The notes below the pieces were generated by a model, which was not told where the DNA came from, did not search any database, and worked only from the letters and a program-made list of their open reading frames with translations. A DNA stretch of 64,000 nt, taken from positions 19,740,187 through 19,804,186 of the forward strand of contig OY986440.1 in the NCBI GenBank assembly GCA_963920525.1, in the 5' to 3' direction. This document shows positions 1 to 12,461 of this stretch, one piece after another (within the stretch, counting starts at the first letter, position 1; the number at the start of each line of letters is the position of its first letter). Position numbers and translations under genes: made by a program. Source of the stretch: Dichetophora obliterata. Lineage: Eukaryota; Arthropoda; Insecta; Diptera; Sciomyzidae.

Positions 1-640
1 TATCCTATTCAATTAACAAACAGTTGCTTGAAATCATTTAATAGTTCATTTTTTATATATTAAATAAAATAAATAATTTAACAGATGCTACAAAATAATT
101 CTGCCAAAATAATTTTATGAATTATATGTTTTAATGTTATTTATATTTGTAATAGAATGAAATATCCTACAAGACCGTAAAAAAATTCCACCAAAATATT
201 TAAATCAATTTGTTAGTTGAGTGCTTCAATGTTAACTCAATATTCGATTTAATTGACAAGCAGTTGACAGTATTCACATACATATATTTGAATGCTAAAC
301 AAATCTTCTTAATAATGAAATTTAAGAACTTCTCCCATCAGCAAGGAAAAGAAGTGTTTGTTTAAAAGTAGTCTTGTTACATCGAAATGTGTGTTTCGAA
401 TACATATATGTATATACATTAGTACTCTTATGAGTTATGTGTTTTAAAGTTATTTATAATAAAATAAAATATCCTACAAGACCGCAAAAAAGTTCCACCA
501 AAATATTTTTATCAATTTGTTACTTGAGTGCTTCAATGTTATCTTAATATCCGATTTAATTGACGACCAGTTGACAGTATTCATATACATACATATATTT
601 GAATGATAAACAAATCTTCTAAATAATGAAATTTAAGAAT

Positions 641-1635
641 AAGACAGTATTCAATTTGCAAGCCAGGTCGTCCAGTAGTTCCAGCGCTTTTGCTTGTGCT
701 TGTTAAAAACAAGCGGTGTCAGTTTTACATATTTTTTCGTGTCTTAACCTTTGTTTCTATAAAATTTTAGTATTTGCATTTTCTCTTAAAAAACAATCTT
801 TTTTGGTAAATTGAAATAAGTTTTTTGAAAAAATATATGTGCTTTATTTAACCAGGAACAAATAAAATTTTTTTAAACAGTTTTTTGTACAAATTCACAA
901 CAATCACAACATCAACACCCACATTCTGTATGTTGACCTTATTTATCAGAAAATAAGATCTTGTATCCTTATAACTTGCAGTCACAATGTGTTTAAAATA
1001 TGCAACAATCTAGTTCCTCGCACATTGCAGAAACTATTCTGTAACGGAAGCTAGAGATTACTTGTTGCTAGTGTACTTTTATTGGTGAGCAGGAGTGATT
1101 TTGTTTAACGTGAAAAATGATGTGCTACACATTGTTTAAAGTTGTTACTTTTTCAAAACAGTTGCAAGTTGCATTTGGCAAATATAAAATATGGTTTTTA
1201 CGAAAATTCAAATACATGAAAGTTCTATTTTAATTTGTTATACAGTAATTTTCAGTTAATATTTAATTGTAGCAAATATGCATGTTTATTCAAAACAAAA
1301 AGTTGCTAGTGTAACCACAATTAGTGTGAATATATAATATAATATCCTTATACATCGGATAAAACTTTTAGGCTACTTGAGTCCTTTTACCCTTTATAAG
1401 GCAACAAAAAACAAAACAAAAAAACGAATTTGCCATTCAAGCCTTTGAAACGACTTTGATTAAACTTCTTTGGCGGGATTTGCGCAGTGATGTGATTTTA
1501 ATTTGGCTAACAATTCCCAAAGCATGCATGTGCAAAACTTCCGTTTTGTAACATTTTTCAACCAAATTTAGAATTTTTGAACAAAAAATAACTAAATACA
1601 TTAACAAAACTAAGTCTATAAATTAAGTGTTTTAA
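641..1635. other. Unassigned ~1-kb block, copy 1
   Basis: This block sits between two partial 307-bp repeats and is unrelated to them. I see no terminal inverted repeats, no target duplication and no long reading frame. It is less AT-biased in places than its surroundings. An AG acceptor-like site ends at 981 (ATAACTTGCAG) and a good donor-like site GGTGAGC lies at 1084-1090, framing a 103-bp exon-like stretch. One frame of that stretch is open except for a single TAG. A short hairpin GCTTGTTAAAAACAAGC occurs near 697-713. It could be a retroposed exon, a non-coding RNA unit or an old transposon with lost ends; I do not recognise it. Confidence 0.6.
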
Positions 1636-2082
1636 TATCCTATTCAATTGACAAACAGTTTGTATGTACAAAAAATACATATAAATATGTAAAATGACAA
1701 AATCATTCAATAGTTAATTTTTTATATATTAAATAAAATAAATAATTTAACAGACGCTACAAAACTGCAAAATAATTCTACCAAAATACTTTTATGAAGA
1801 ATGTTATATATATTTGTAATAAAATAAAATATCCTACAAGACCGCAAACAAATTCCACCAAAATATTTATATCAATTTGTTACTTGAGTGCTTCAATGCT
1901 AACTCAATATCCGATTTAATTGACATGCAGTTGACAGTATTCATATACATACATATATTTTAATGATAAACAAGTCTTCTAAATAATGAAATTTAAGAAC
2001 TTCTCCCGTCAGCAAGGAAAAGAAGTGTTTGTTTAAAAGGAGTCTTGTTGCATCGAAATGTGTTTTCGAATACATATATGTA

Positions 2083-3003
2083 AAGGGTAAGCCAAATAAC
2101 TTTTTTTTTTTTGAAAATTCTATAAAAAAAACTACTGGATATTTTCTCAAATTTCTTTTTTTATTTGAAAGTACAATTCTTCCGGTTAATAATGAAAAAT
2201 AATTTAATTCAAATGGCTGCCTCGGCTGGCCATGCAGTAGCCTACACGATCGGTTCAATTTTTAAGCACATTATCGATTGTGTGCAGCTGTATTTCACCA
2301 ATGGCTTCACGAATATTGTCCTTCAAAGCGTCAATTGTCTCTGGCTTGTCGGCGTAACACTTATCTTTGAGGGCACCCCACAAATAATAGTCCAACGGTG
2401 TCAAATCACAGCTCCGAGGTGGCCAAACAACATCAGCTCTGCGGCTGATAATGCGATCTTCAAAAACAGGGCGCAAAACATCGAGTGTAGCTTCGGCTGT
2501 GTGGCACGTAGCACCGTCCTGTTGAAACCAAATGTTGCCAATATCCTCCTCTTCAATTTTTGTGAACAAAAATTCGTTCAACATGGCCCGATAACGATCG
2601 CCATTGACTGTAACGGCCACTCCTTGCTCATTTTCGAAGAAAAATGGCCCAATTATGCCTCTGGACCAAAATCCGCACCAAACAGTGACTTGTTTTGGGT
2701 GCAGCGGCTTTTCAATGTATGCGTGCTGGTTTTCTGTGCCCCAAATGCCACAATTTTGCTTGTTTACATAACCGCCAAGATCAAAATGAGCTTCATCTGA
2801 AAAGATGATTTTTTTGGCAAAATCGGCAAATGATTTTCAAAGTAATGTCGCAATATTTCCCAGCGTTGTTCAAGCGTATACACAACCATATTCGTTCAGC
2901 GGAAGGATAAAACTAATTATCTGTCAAATCAGACATGAGCTAAGTGTTACCATTCATGAAATAAGCACTAGTCGAAAAAAAAAACGTTAGATGGCGGACC
3001 CTG
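2083..3003 (-). mobile_element. Internally deleted mariner-like (IS630/Tc1) element, copy 1
   Basis: The ends match as imperfect inverted repeats: AAGGGTAAGCCAAATAACTT on the left, and CAGGGTCCGCCATCTAACGT reading inward from the right, both followed by a T run. A TA dinucleotide flanks each end (2081-2082 and 3004-3005), the target duplication typical of this superfamily. The element is 921 bp and holds a broken transposase on the minus strand. It is inserted in the palindromic ACATATATGT stretch of a 307-bp repeat. It cannot mobilise itself and has been multiplied as a passenger of the array. Confidence 0.85.
2186..2889 (-). pseudogene. Mariner-like transposase relic (DDE_3 type), copy 1
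   Basis: Reading the minus strand from 2889, the first ~19 codons (MVVYTLEQRWEILRHYFEN) match the start of an insect transposase family that I recall as beginning with a DUF4817-type helix-turn-helix. The middle of the gene, including most of that DNA-binding part, is deleted at about 2826-2831, with a frame change. The catalytic domain follows in another frame: IIFSDEAHFD (first Asp), WFQQDGATCHTA (second Asp), and CDLTPLDYYLWG (third Asp, 36 residues after the second). A TGG-to-TGA change puts a stop after LKN at 2255-2257, and a further TAA lies a few codons before the natural end. This copy has Q at the position where copies 2-5 have P (the ENxHAY motif). Confidence 0.85.
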
Positions 3004-3297
3004 TATATATATTAGTACTTTTATGAATTATGTGTTTTAATGTTATTTATAATAAAATAAAATATCCTACAAGAACGCAATAAAATTCCACCAAAATATT
3101 TTTATCAATTTGTTACTTGAGTGCTTCAATGTTATCTTAATATCCGATTTAATTGACAAGCAGTTGACAGTATTCATATACATACATATTTTTAAATGCT
3201 AAACAAATATTCTTAATAACGAAATTTAAGAAATTCTCCCATCAGCAGGGAAAAGAAGTGTTTGTTTAAAAGGAGTCTTGTTACATCGAAATGAGTA

Positions 3298-5310
3298 GGG
3301 TGTTCCTTATCTTTCAACTTTAAGCTATAAAGCATAACTCCCCCTAGAAATGTTCCTCTAGGTATAAAAACATGTTCTGCAAAAAATTTTAAGAATCGAA
3401 TAAATCGATTTTACTTTAAGAAAGTTAATTCTAAGAATGGAAATTTATTGTTTTTCGTTCTCGTTTTGTGACAAGACTTAATTAAAATCTTTCAGTTCTC
3501 GTTCTGCCGAATCGTTAACATTATTTTATTTTTAAAAATATTAAGTTCAACATAATAACTTGATACCATTTTCTATTCCTCAGGATATTTTGTTAAAAAA
3601 TCCATTGGAATGGAAAATAATATAAAAAAAAAATTTAAGCTTTTAACCCATTTTGTACCAGTGGTCGAGATCTCGACCACATACTTTTGTCGTTTATCAT
3701 AAGATTATTATAAATAATAGGTATTGGTATTTAATTAATTTTTTTAATGATTTATTTAGGTTGGTGTTTTAGCTTTCCCGACCGTACACTTTTATTCCCT
3801 CTTACTCCTTTTTAAAGTCCCACCTGGGAGGCACAAAAATAGTTAAGAAATAGCATACTGCGTAAGGGTTATATTGACTTTGTCACTCCGTTTGTAACTC
3901 TGATAAGCAATAGAAAAGTATTTATATTCGTGGCAGTAATAGAAAAGTATATATATTCTTGATCAGCATCATCTCCAGAGCCGATTTATACATGTTCGTC
4001 TGTCAGTCTGTGATCACGATAATAGCCATAATTTTAGAGCTATTGTCACGAAGTTCTATAAATTTGCTTTTTATTAAAAAATAGAGATCAAGTTAAAAAA
4101 TTAGCCAAATCGGATGAAAACCAAAGCTTTTTAATATTTAATAAATAAACATTAATAATATTACCTAGTATTAATATTACCTAGTAGTACTATTACCTAG
4201 TAGCATAAGCTCTCACTTTTACTTATATTACTAACCGGTTTTCATAATAAACATTGCTGAAAATTTATTTTTTTATATTTCATATTATTCTACTCATAGA
4301 AAGTTTATTGATATAATTTACCCAGCGGTCGAGATCTCGACCAGCAATTTTCTGGAATATCAATGGTATAAAAAAAGTAAAAAATTAGCCTATTTCTAGC
4401 TAGCCATGAAAATTTCATTAGGAAATTAAAACATTTATGTAGCCTTGTAAAAAATGGTTTAAGGGTAAAAAGCGTTCTTAAAGTTTAAATATTATGAGGT
4501 AAAATTTGATTGCCATTAACTTTTGAAAAATTTATTTTTGCACCCAAAAGTAAAACACACATCTAACAAAGTAATAATAAAAATTGTTTGCAATTGAAAA
4601 TTTTTAAAAAAATAAAAAAAATAATTATGTACTTTAATTGAAAATATTTTCTTCTGACAATTAGTTGTGAGCTATTCTTTTTGAATTTTTACATGATTTT
4701 AATTGTGAATATCAAGAAAGTTTAAATAAGGCAACAACAACAACTCTGTACAGAGTCATTCACATAGCAGACTAGATAGCCTGTTTCGGAAATCGCTGCA
4801 TTTCCTCTTCAGTTCACTGAAACTATTTTCGCTAAAACTATATTGTTTTTGCTCGACAAAATGAGTTGTAGTTTTCTCATTTACGATTTAGACAAATAAT
4901 AGCTTGTTAAACAGAAAATTTTATATTTAATACTGTTTTAAATACTGAAAAACTTAATTTCGTAAATTATAAAAATTTCTGCCAAAAAATTTTATTAATA
5001 TTTTTATTTTCGCTAGACAAAGTTTTGTAGATTTCGAATTTTCTAATCAATGCTTGATATGATATCGTATTTAGTTCATTAAAAAAAATGTAGTTATGAT
5101 AATTTTTAATTGTTTTTGAAAAAAAAAAACCAATTTTTTTTCCCATATTAAATGTTATGGTCCAACTTTGGGGGCTGGGCGCCTCGCCTTACTGTAATCC
5201 GATTCTTAAAATTTTTTGCGGAACATGCTTTTATACGTAATGGAACATTTCTAGGGGGAGTTACGGTACATATCTCAAAAAAAATTTCTTCCATACAGCT
5301 AAAGACACCC
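3298..5310. mobile_element. Non-coding 2-kb element with GGGTGT ends, copy 1
   Basis: The ends are long inverted repeats. GGGTGT starts the left end and ACACCC closes the right. The shared inner stretch AACTCCCCCTAGAAATGTTCC occurs in both arms, and GCAAAAAATTTTAAGAATCG follows further in, giving arms of roughly 130 bp. No reading frame of note is present. A nested 812-bp TTAA element occupies 3647-4458; without it the element is about 1.2 kb. About 30 bp of the host repeat are missing at the insertion point, and I cannot define a clean target duplication, so the superfamily is left open. A block near 4738-4790 (AACAACAACAACTCTGTACA, then GCAGACTAG) recurs in a diverged relative at 60.6-60.85 kb. 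Confidence 0.75.
3647..4458. mobile_element. Nested TTAA-flanked, piggyBac-like MITE, copy 1
   Basis: TTAA occurs at both borders (3643-3646 and 4459-4462). Inside, the ends are short inverted repeats: CCCATTTTGTACCAG on the left and ACCATTTTTTACAAG reading in from the right. TTAA targets are characteristic of piggyBac. There is no transposase. The most striking content is a perfect palindrome GTGGTCGAGATCTCGACCAC at 3661-3680 and a second with the 16-bp core GGTCGAGATCTCGACC at 4327-4342. They could be sub-terminal transposase-binding sites; that is inference. Confidence 0.7.
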
Positions 5311-5830
5311 TTATGAATTATGTGATTTAATGTTATTTATAATAAAATAAAATATCCTACAAGACCGCAAAAAAGTTCCACCAAAATATTTATATCAAAT
5401 TGTTATTTGAGTGCTTCAATCTTATCTTAATATCCGATTTAATTGACAAGCAGTTGACAGTATTCACATACATATATTTGAATGCTAAACAAATCTTCTT
5501 AATAATGAAATTTAAGAACTTCTCCCATCAGCAAGGAAAAGAAGTGTTTGTTTAAAAGTAGTCTTGTTACATCGAAATGTGTGTTTCGAATACATATATG
5601 TATATACATTAGTACTCTTATGAGTTATGTGTTTTAAAGTTATTTATAATAAAATAAAATATCCTACAAGACCGCAAAAAAGTTCCACCAAAATATTTTT
5701 ATCAATTTGTTACTTGAGTGCTTCAATGTTATCTTAATATCCGATTTAATTGACGAGCCGTTGACAGTATTCATATACATACATATATTTGAATGATAAA
5801 CAAATCTTCTAAATAATGAAATTTAGGAAT

Positions 5831-6826
5831 AAGACAGTATTCAATTTGCAAGCCAGGTCGTCCAGTAGTTCCAGCGCTTTTGCTTGTGCTTGTTAAAAAC
5901 AAGCGGTGTCAGTTTTACATATTTTTTCGTGTCTTAACCTTTGTTTCTATAAAATTTTAGTATTTGCATTTTCTCTTAAAAAACAATCTTTTTTGGTAAA
6001 TTGAAATAAGTTTTTTGAAAAAATATATGTGCTTTATTTAACCAGGAACAAATAAAATTTTTTTAAACAGTTTTTTGTACAAATTCACAACAATCACAAC
6101 ATCAACACCCACATTCTGTATGTTGACCTTATTTATCAGAAAATAAGATCTTGTATCCTTATAACTTGCAGTCACAATGTGTTTAAAATATGCAACAATC
6201 TAGTTCCTCGCACATTGCAGAAACTATTCTGTAACGGAAGCTAGAGATTACTTGTTGCTAGTGTACTTTTATTGGTGAGCAGGAGTGATTTTGTTTAACG
6301 TGAAAAATGATGTGCTACACATTGTTTAAAGTTGTTACTTTTTCAAAACAGTTGCAAGTTGCATTTGGCAAATATAAAATATGGTTTTTACGAAAATTCA
6401 AATGCATGAAAGTTCTATTTTAATTTGTTATACAGTAATTTTCAGTTAATATTTAATTGTAGCAAATATGCATGTTTATTCAAAACAAAAAGTTGCTAGT
6501 GTAACCACAATTAGTGTGAATATATAATATAATATCCTTATACATCGGATAAAACTTTTAGGCTACTTGAGTCCTTTTACCCTTTATAAGGCAACAAAAA
6601 ACAAAACAAAAAAACGAATTTGCCATTCAAGCCTTTGAAACGACTTTGATTAAACTTCTTTGGCGGGATTTGCGCAGTGATGTGATTTTAATTTGGCTAA
6701 CAATTCCCAAAGCATGCATGTGCAAAACTTCCGTTTTGTAACATTTTTCAACCAAATTTAGAATTTTTTTAACAAAAAATAACTAAATACATTAACAAAA
6801 CTAAGTCTATAAATTAAGTGTTTTAA
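5831..6826. other. Unassigned ~1-kb block, copy 2
   Basis: Nearly identical to the block at 641-1635, with the splice-like sites kept. It has AAATGCATGAAAG where copy 1 has AAATACATGAAAG, and a longer T run near 6765. Confidence 0.6.
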
Positions 6827-7273
6827 TATCCTATTCAATTGACAAACAGTTTGTATGTACAAAAAATACATATAAATATGTAAAATGACAAAATCATTCA
6901 ATAGTTAATTTTTTATATATTAAATAAAATAAATAATTTAACAGACGCTACAAAACTGCAAAATAATTCTACCAAAATACTTTTATGAAGAATGTTATAT
7001 ATATTTGTAATAAAATAAAATATCCTACAAGACCGCAAACAAATTCCACCAAAATATTTATATCAATTTGTTACTTGAGTGCTTCAATGCTAACTCAATA
7101 TCCGATTTAATTGACATGCAGTTGACAGTATTCATATACATACATATATTTTAATGATAAACAAGTCTTCTAAATAATGAAATTTAAGAACTTCTCCCGT
7201 CAGCAAGGAAAAGAAGTGTTTGTTTAAAAGGAGTCTTGTTGCATCGAAATGTGTTTTCGAATACATATATGTA

Positions 7274-8192
7274 AAGGGTAAGCCAAATAACTTTTTTTTT
7301 TTTGAAAATTCTATAAAAAAAACTACTGGATATTTTCTCAAATTTCTTTTTTTATTTGAAAGTACAATTCTTCCGGTTAATAATGAAAAATAATTTAATT
7401 TAAATGGCTGCCTCGGCTGGCCATGCAGTAGCCTACACGATCGGTTCAATTTTTAAGCACATTATCGATTGTGTGCAGCTGTATTTCACCAATGGCTTCA
7501 CGAATATTGTCCTTCAAAGCGTCAATTGTCTCTGGCTTGTCGGCGTAACACTTATCTTTGAGGGCACCCCACAAATAATAGTCCAACGTTGTCAAATCAC
7601 AGCTCCGAGGTGGCCAAACAACATCAGCTCTGCGGCTGATAATGCGATCTTCAAAAACAGGGCGCAAAACATCGAGTGTAGCTTCGGCTGTGTGGCACGT
7701 AGCACCGTCCTGTTGAAACCAAATGTTGCCAATATCCTCCTCTTCAATTTTTGTGAACAAAAATTCGTTCAACATGGCCCGATAACGATCGCCATTGACT
7801 GTAACGGCCACTCCTTGCTCATTTTCGAAGAAAAATGGCCCAATTATGCCTCTGGACCAAAATCCGCACCAAACAGTGACTTGTTTTGGGTGCAGCGGCT
7901 TTTCAATGTATGCGTGCGGGTTTTCTGTGCCCCAAATGCCACAATTTTGCTTGTTTACATAACCGCCAAGATCAAAATGAGCTTCATCTGAAAAGATGAT
8001 TTTTTTGGCAAAATCGGCAAATGATTTTCAAAGTAATGTCGCAATATTTCCCAGCGTTGTTCAAGCGTATACACAACCATATTCGTTCAGCGGAAGGATA
8101 AAACTAATTATCTGTCAAATCAGACATGAGCTAAGTGTTACCATTCATGAAATAAGCACTAGTCGAAAAAAAACGTTAGATGGCGGACCCTG
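7274..8192 (-). mobile_element. Deleted mariner-like element, copy 2
   Basis: Same ends, TA flanks (7272-7273 and 8193-8194) and insertion point as the copy at 2083-3003. The A run next to the right end is shorter. Confidence 0.85.
7377..8080 (-). pseudogene. Mariner-like transposase relic, copy 2
   Basis: It has the same internal deletion, frame change and TGA stop as copy 1. At the third catalytic block it reads CDLTTLDYY instead of CDLTPLDYY; the Asp itself is kept. Confidence 0.85.
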
Positions 8193-8486
8193 TATATATA
8201 TTAGTACTTTTATGAATTATGTGTTTTAATGTTATTTATAATAAAATAAAATATCCTACAAGAACGCAATAAAATTCCACCAAAATATTTTTATCAATTT
8301 GTTACTTGAGTGCTTCAATGTTATCTTAATATCCGATTTAATTGACAAGCAGTTGACAGTATTCATATACATACATATTTTTAAATGCTAAACAAATATT
8401 CTTAATAACGAAATTTAAGAAATTCTCCCATCAGCAGGGAAAAGAAGTGTTTGTTTAAAAGGAGTCTTGTTACATCGAAATGAGTA

Positions 8487-10498
8487 GGGTGTTCCTTATC
8501 TTTCAACTTTAAGCTATAAAGCATAACTCCCCCTAGAAATGTTCCTCTAGGTATAAAAACATGTTCTGCAAAAAATTTTAAGAATCGAATAAATCGATTT
8601 TACTTTAAGAAAGTTAATTCTAAGAATGGAAATTTATTGTTTTTCGTTCTCGTTTTGTGACAAGACTTAATTAAAATCTTTCAGTTCTCGTTCTGCCGAA
8701 TCGTTAACATTATTTTATTTTTAAAAATATTAAGTTCAACATAATAACTTGATACCATTTTCTATTCCTCAGGATATTTTGTTAAAAAATCCATTGGAAT
8801 GGAAAATAATATAAAAAAAAAATTTAAGCTTTTAACCCATTTTGTACCAGTGGTCGAGATCTCGACCACATACTTTTGTCGTTTATCATAAGATTATTAT
8901 AAATAATAGGTATTGGTATTTAATTAATTTTTTTAATGATTTATTTAGGTTGGTGTTTTAGCTTTCCCGACCGTACACTTTTATTCCCTCTTACTCCTTT
9001 TTAAAGTCCCACCTGGGAGGCACAAAAATAGTTAAGAAATAGCATACTGCGTAAGGGTTATATTGACTTTGTCACTCCGTTTGTAACTCTGATAAGCAAT
9101 AGAAAAGTATTTATATTCGTGGCAGTAATAGAAAAGTATATATATTCTTGATCAGCATCATCTCCAGAGCCGATTTATACATGTTCGTCTGTTAGTCTGT
9201 GATCACGATAATAGCCATAATTTTAGAGCTATTGTCACGAAGTTCTATAAATTTGCTTTTTATTAAAAAATAGAGATCAAGTTAAAAAATTAGCCAAATC
9301 GGATGAAAACCAAAGCTTTTTAATATTTAATAAATAAACATTAATAATATTACCTAGAATTAATATTACCTAGTAGTAATATTACCTAGTAGCATAAGCT
9401 CTCACATTTACTTATATTACTAACCGGTTTTCATAATAAACATTGCTGAAAATTTATTTTTTTATATTTCATATTATTCTACTCATAGAAAGTTTATTGA
9501 TATAATTTACCCAGCGGTCGAGATCTCGACCAGCAATTTTCTGGAATATCAATGGTATAAAAAAAGTAAAAAATTAGCCTATTTCTAGCTAGCCATGAAA
9601 ATTTCATTAGGAAATTAAAACATTTATGTAGCCTTGTAAAAAATGGTTTAAGGGTAAAAAGCGTTCTTAAAGTTTAAATATTATGAGGTAAAATTTGATT
9701 GCCATTAACTTTTGAAAAATTTATTTTTGCACCCAAAAGTAAAACACACATCTAACAAAGTAATAATAAAAATTGTTTGCAATTGAAAATTTTTAAAAAA
9801 ATAAAAAAAATAATTATGTACTTTAATTGAAAATATTTTCTTCTGACAATTAGTTGTGAGCTATTCTTTTTGAATTTTTACATGATTTTAATTGTGAATA
9901 TCAAGAAAGTTTAAATAAGGCAACAACAACAACTCTGTACAGAGTCATTCACATAGCAGACTAGACAGCCTGTTTCGGAAATCGCTGCATTTCCTCTTCA
10001 GTTCACTGAAACTGTTTTCGCTAAAACTATATTGTTTTTGCTCGACAAAATGAGTTGTAGTTTTCTCATTTACTATTTAGACAAATAATAGCTTGTTAAA
10101 CAGAAAATTTTATATTTAATACTGTTTTAAATACTGAAAAACTTAATTTCGTAAATTATAAAAATTTCTGCCAAAAAATTTTATTAATATTTTTATTTTC
10201 GCTAGACAAAGTTTTGTAGATTTCGAATTTTCTAATCAATGCTTGATATGATATCGTATTTAGTTCATTAAAAAAAATGTAGTTATGATAATTTTTAATT
10301 GTTTTTGAAAAAAAAAACCAATTTTTTTTCCCATATTAAATGTTATGGTCCAACTTTGGGGGCTGGGCGCCTCGCCTTACTGTAATCCGATTCTTAAAAT
10401 TTTTTGCGGAACATGCTTTTATACGTAATGGAACATTTCTAGGGGGAGTTACGGTACATATCTCAAAAAAAATTTCTTCCATACAGCTAAAGACACCC
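8487..10498. mobile_element. GGGTGT element, copy 2
   Basis: Structure as at 3298-5310. It shares CTAGACAGCC and GAATTAATATTACC variants with copies 3 and 4. Confidence 0.75.
8836..9647. mobile_element. Nested TTAA element, copy 2
   Basis: Exactly 812 bp, with TTAA at 8832-8835 and 9648-9651. Both GGTCGAGATCTCGACC palindromes are intact. Confidence 0.7.
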
Positions 10499-11018
10499 TT
10501 ATGAATTATGTGATTTAATGTTATTTATAATAAAATAAAATATCCTACAAGACCGCAAAAAAGTTCCACCAAAATATTTATATCAAATTGTTATTTGAGT
10601 GCTTCAATCTTATCTTAATATCCGATTTAATTGACAAGCAGTTGACAGTATTCACATACATATATTTGAATGCTAAACAAATCTTCTTAATAATGAAATT
10701 TAAGAACTTCTCCCATCAGCAAGGAAAAGAAGTGTTTGTTTAAAAGTAGTCTTGTTACATCGAAATGTGTGTTTCGAATACATATATGTATATACATTAG
10801 TACTCTTATGAGTTATGTGTTTTAAAGTTATTTATAATAAAATAAAATATCCTACAAGACCGCAAAAAAGTTCCACCAAAATATTTTTATCAATTTGTTA
10901 CTTGAGTGCTTCAATGTTATCTTAATATCCGATTTAATTGACGAGCCGTTGACAGTATTCATATACATACATATATTTGAATGATAAACAAATCTTCTAA
11001 ATAATGAAATTTAGGAAT

Positions 11019-12014
11019 AAGACAGTATTCAATTTGCAAGCCAGGTCGTCCAGTAGTTCCAGCGCTTTTGCTTGTGCTTGTTAAAAACAAGCGGTGTCAG
11101 TTTTACATATTTTTTCGTGTCTTAACCTTTGTTTCTATAAAATTTTAGTATTTGCATTTTCTCTTAAAAAACAATCTTTTTTGGTAAATTGAAATAAGTT
11201 TTTTGAAAAAATATATGTGCTTTATTTAACCAGGAACAAATAAAATTTTTTTAAACAGTTTTTTGTACAAATTCACAACAATCACAACATCAACACCCAC
11301 ATTCTGTATGTTGACCTTATTTATCAGAAAATAAGATCTTGTATCCTTATAACTTGCAGTCACAATGTGTTTAAAATATGCAACAATCTAGTTCCTCGCA
11401 CATTGCAGAAACTATTCTGTAACGGAAGCTAGAGATTACTTGTTGCTAGTGTACTTTTATTGGTGAGCAGGAGTGATTTTGTTTAACGTGAAAAATGATG
11501 TGCTACACATTGTTTAAAGTTGTTACTTTTTCAAAACAGTTGCAAGTTGCATTTGGCAAATATAAAATATGGTTTTTACGAAAATTCAAATGCATGAAAG
11601 TTCTATTTTAATTTGTTATACAGTAATTTTCAGTTAATATTTAATTGTAGCAAATATGCATGTTTATTCAAAACAAAAAGTTGCTAGTGTAACCACAATT
11701 AGTGTGAATATATAATATAATATCCTTATACATCGGATAAAACTTTTAGGCTACTTGAGTCCTTTTACCCTTTATAAGGCAACAAAAAACAAAACAAAAA
11801 AACGAATTTGCCATTCAAGCCTTTGAAACGACTTTGATTAAACTTCTTTGGCGGGATTTGCGCAGTGATGTGATTTTAATTTGGCTAACAATTCCCAAAG
11901 CATGCATGTGCAAAACTTCCGTTTTGTAACATTTTTCAACCAAATTTAGAATTTTTTTAACAAAAAATAACTAAATACATTAACAAAACTAAGTCTATAA
12001 ATTAAGTGTTTTAA
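11019..12014. other. Unassigned ~1-kb block, copy 3
   Basis: No visible difference from the block in copy 2 apart from isolated bases; the donor-like and acceptor-like sites are unchanged. Confidence 0.6.
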
Positions 12015-12461
12015 TATCCTATTCAATTGACAAACAGTTTGTATGTACAAAAAATACATATAAATATGTAAAATGACAAAATCATTCAATAGTTAATTTT
12101 TTATATATTTAATAAAATAAATAATTTAACAGACGCTACAAAACTGCAAAATAATTCTACCAAAATACTTTTATGAAGAATGTTATATATATTTGTAATA
12201 AAATAAAATATCCTACAAGACCGCAAACAAATTCCACCAAAATATTTATATCAATTTGTTACTTGAGTGCTTCAATGCTAACTCAATATCCGATTTAATT
12301 GACATGCAGTTGACAGTATTCATATACATACATATATTTGAATGATAAACAAGTCTTCTAAATAATGAAATTTAAGAACTTCTCCCGTCAGCAAGGAAAA
12401 GAAGTGTTTGTTTAAAAGGAGTCTTGTTGCATCGAAATGTGTTTTCGAATACATATATGTA

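Larger units (their letters stand above)
241..5430. repeat. Higher-order unit, copy 1 (5190 bp)
   Basis: Boundaries are arbitrary, set at the TATCCGATTT / TATTCGATTT motif of one 307-bp repeat. Order within the unit: 307-bp repeats, unassigned ~1-kb block, repeat, deleted mariner-like element, repeat, GGGTGT element with nested TTAA element, repeat. This copy differs most from the inner copies, for example CTAGATAGCC against CTAGACAGCC and GAATTTTTGAAC against GAATTTTTTTAAC, as expected near the edge of an array. Confidence 0.9.
5431..10618. repeat. Higher-order unit, copy 2 (5188 bp)
   Basis: Same order of parts as copy 1, with only scattered single-base and homopolymer differences by eye. 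It carries GACGAGCCGTTGACAG where copy 1 has GACGACCAGTTGACAG, and shares the inner-copy variants with copies 3 and 4. Its transposase relic has a Thr where copies 1, 3 and 4 have Pro, a variant shared only with copy 5. Confidence 0.9.

Noticed and set aside
1941..2258. 105-codon minus-strand frame in each unit
   Set aside because: It runs from the transposase C-terminus across the transposon border into satellite sequence, so it is accidental.
2165..2800. Plus-strand open frame of 195-211 codons in every array unit
   Set aside because: It is the antisense of the transposase catalytic domain. The openness follows from that domain's codon use, and the peptide has no motif of its own.
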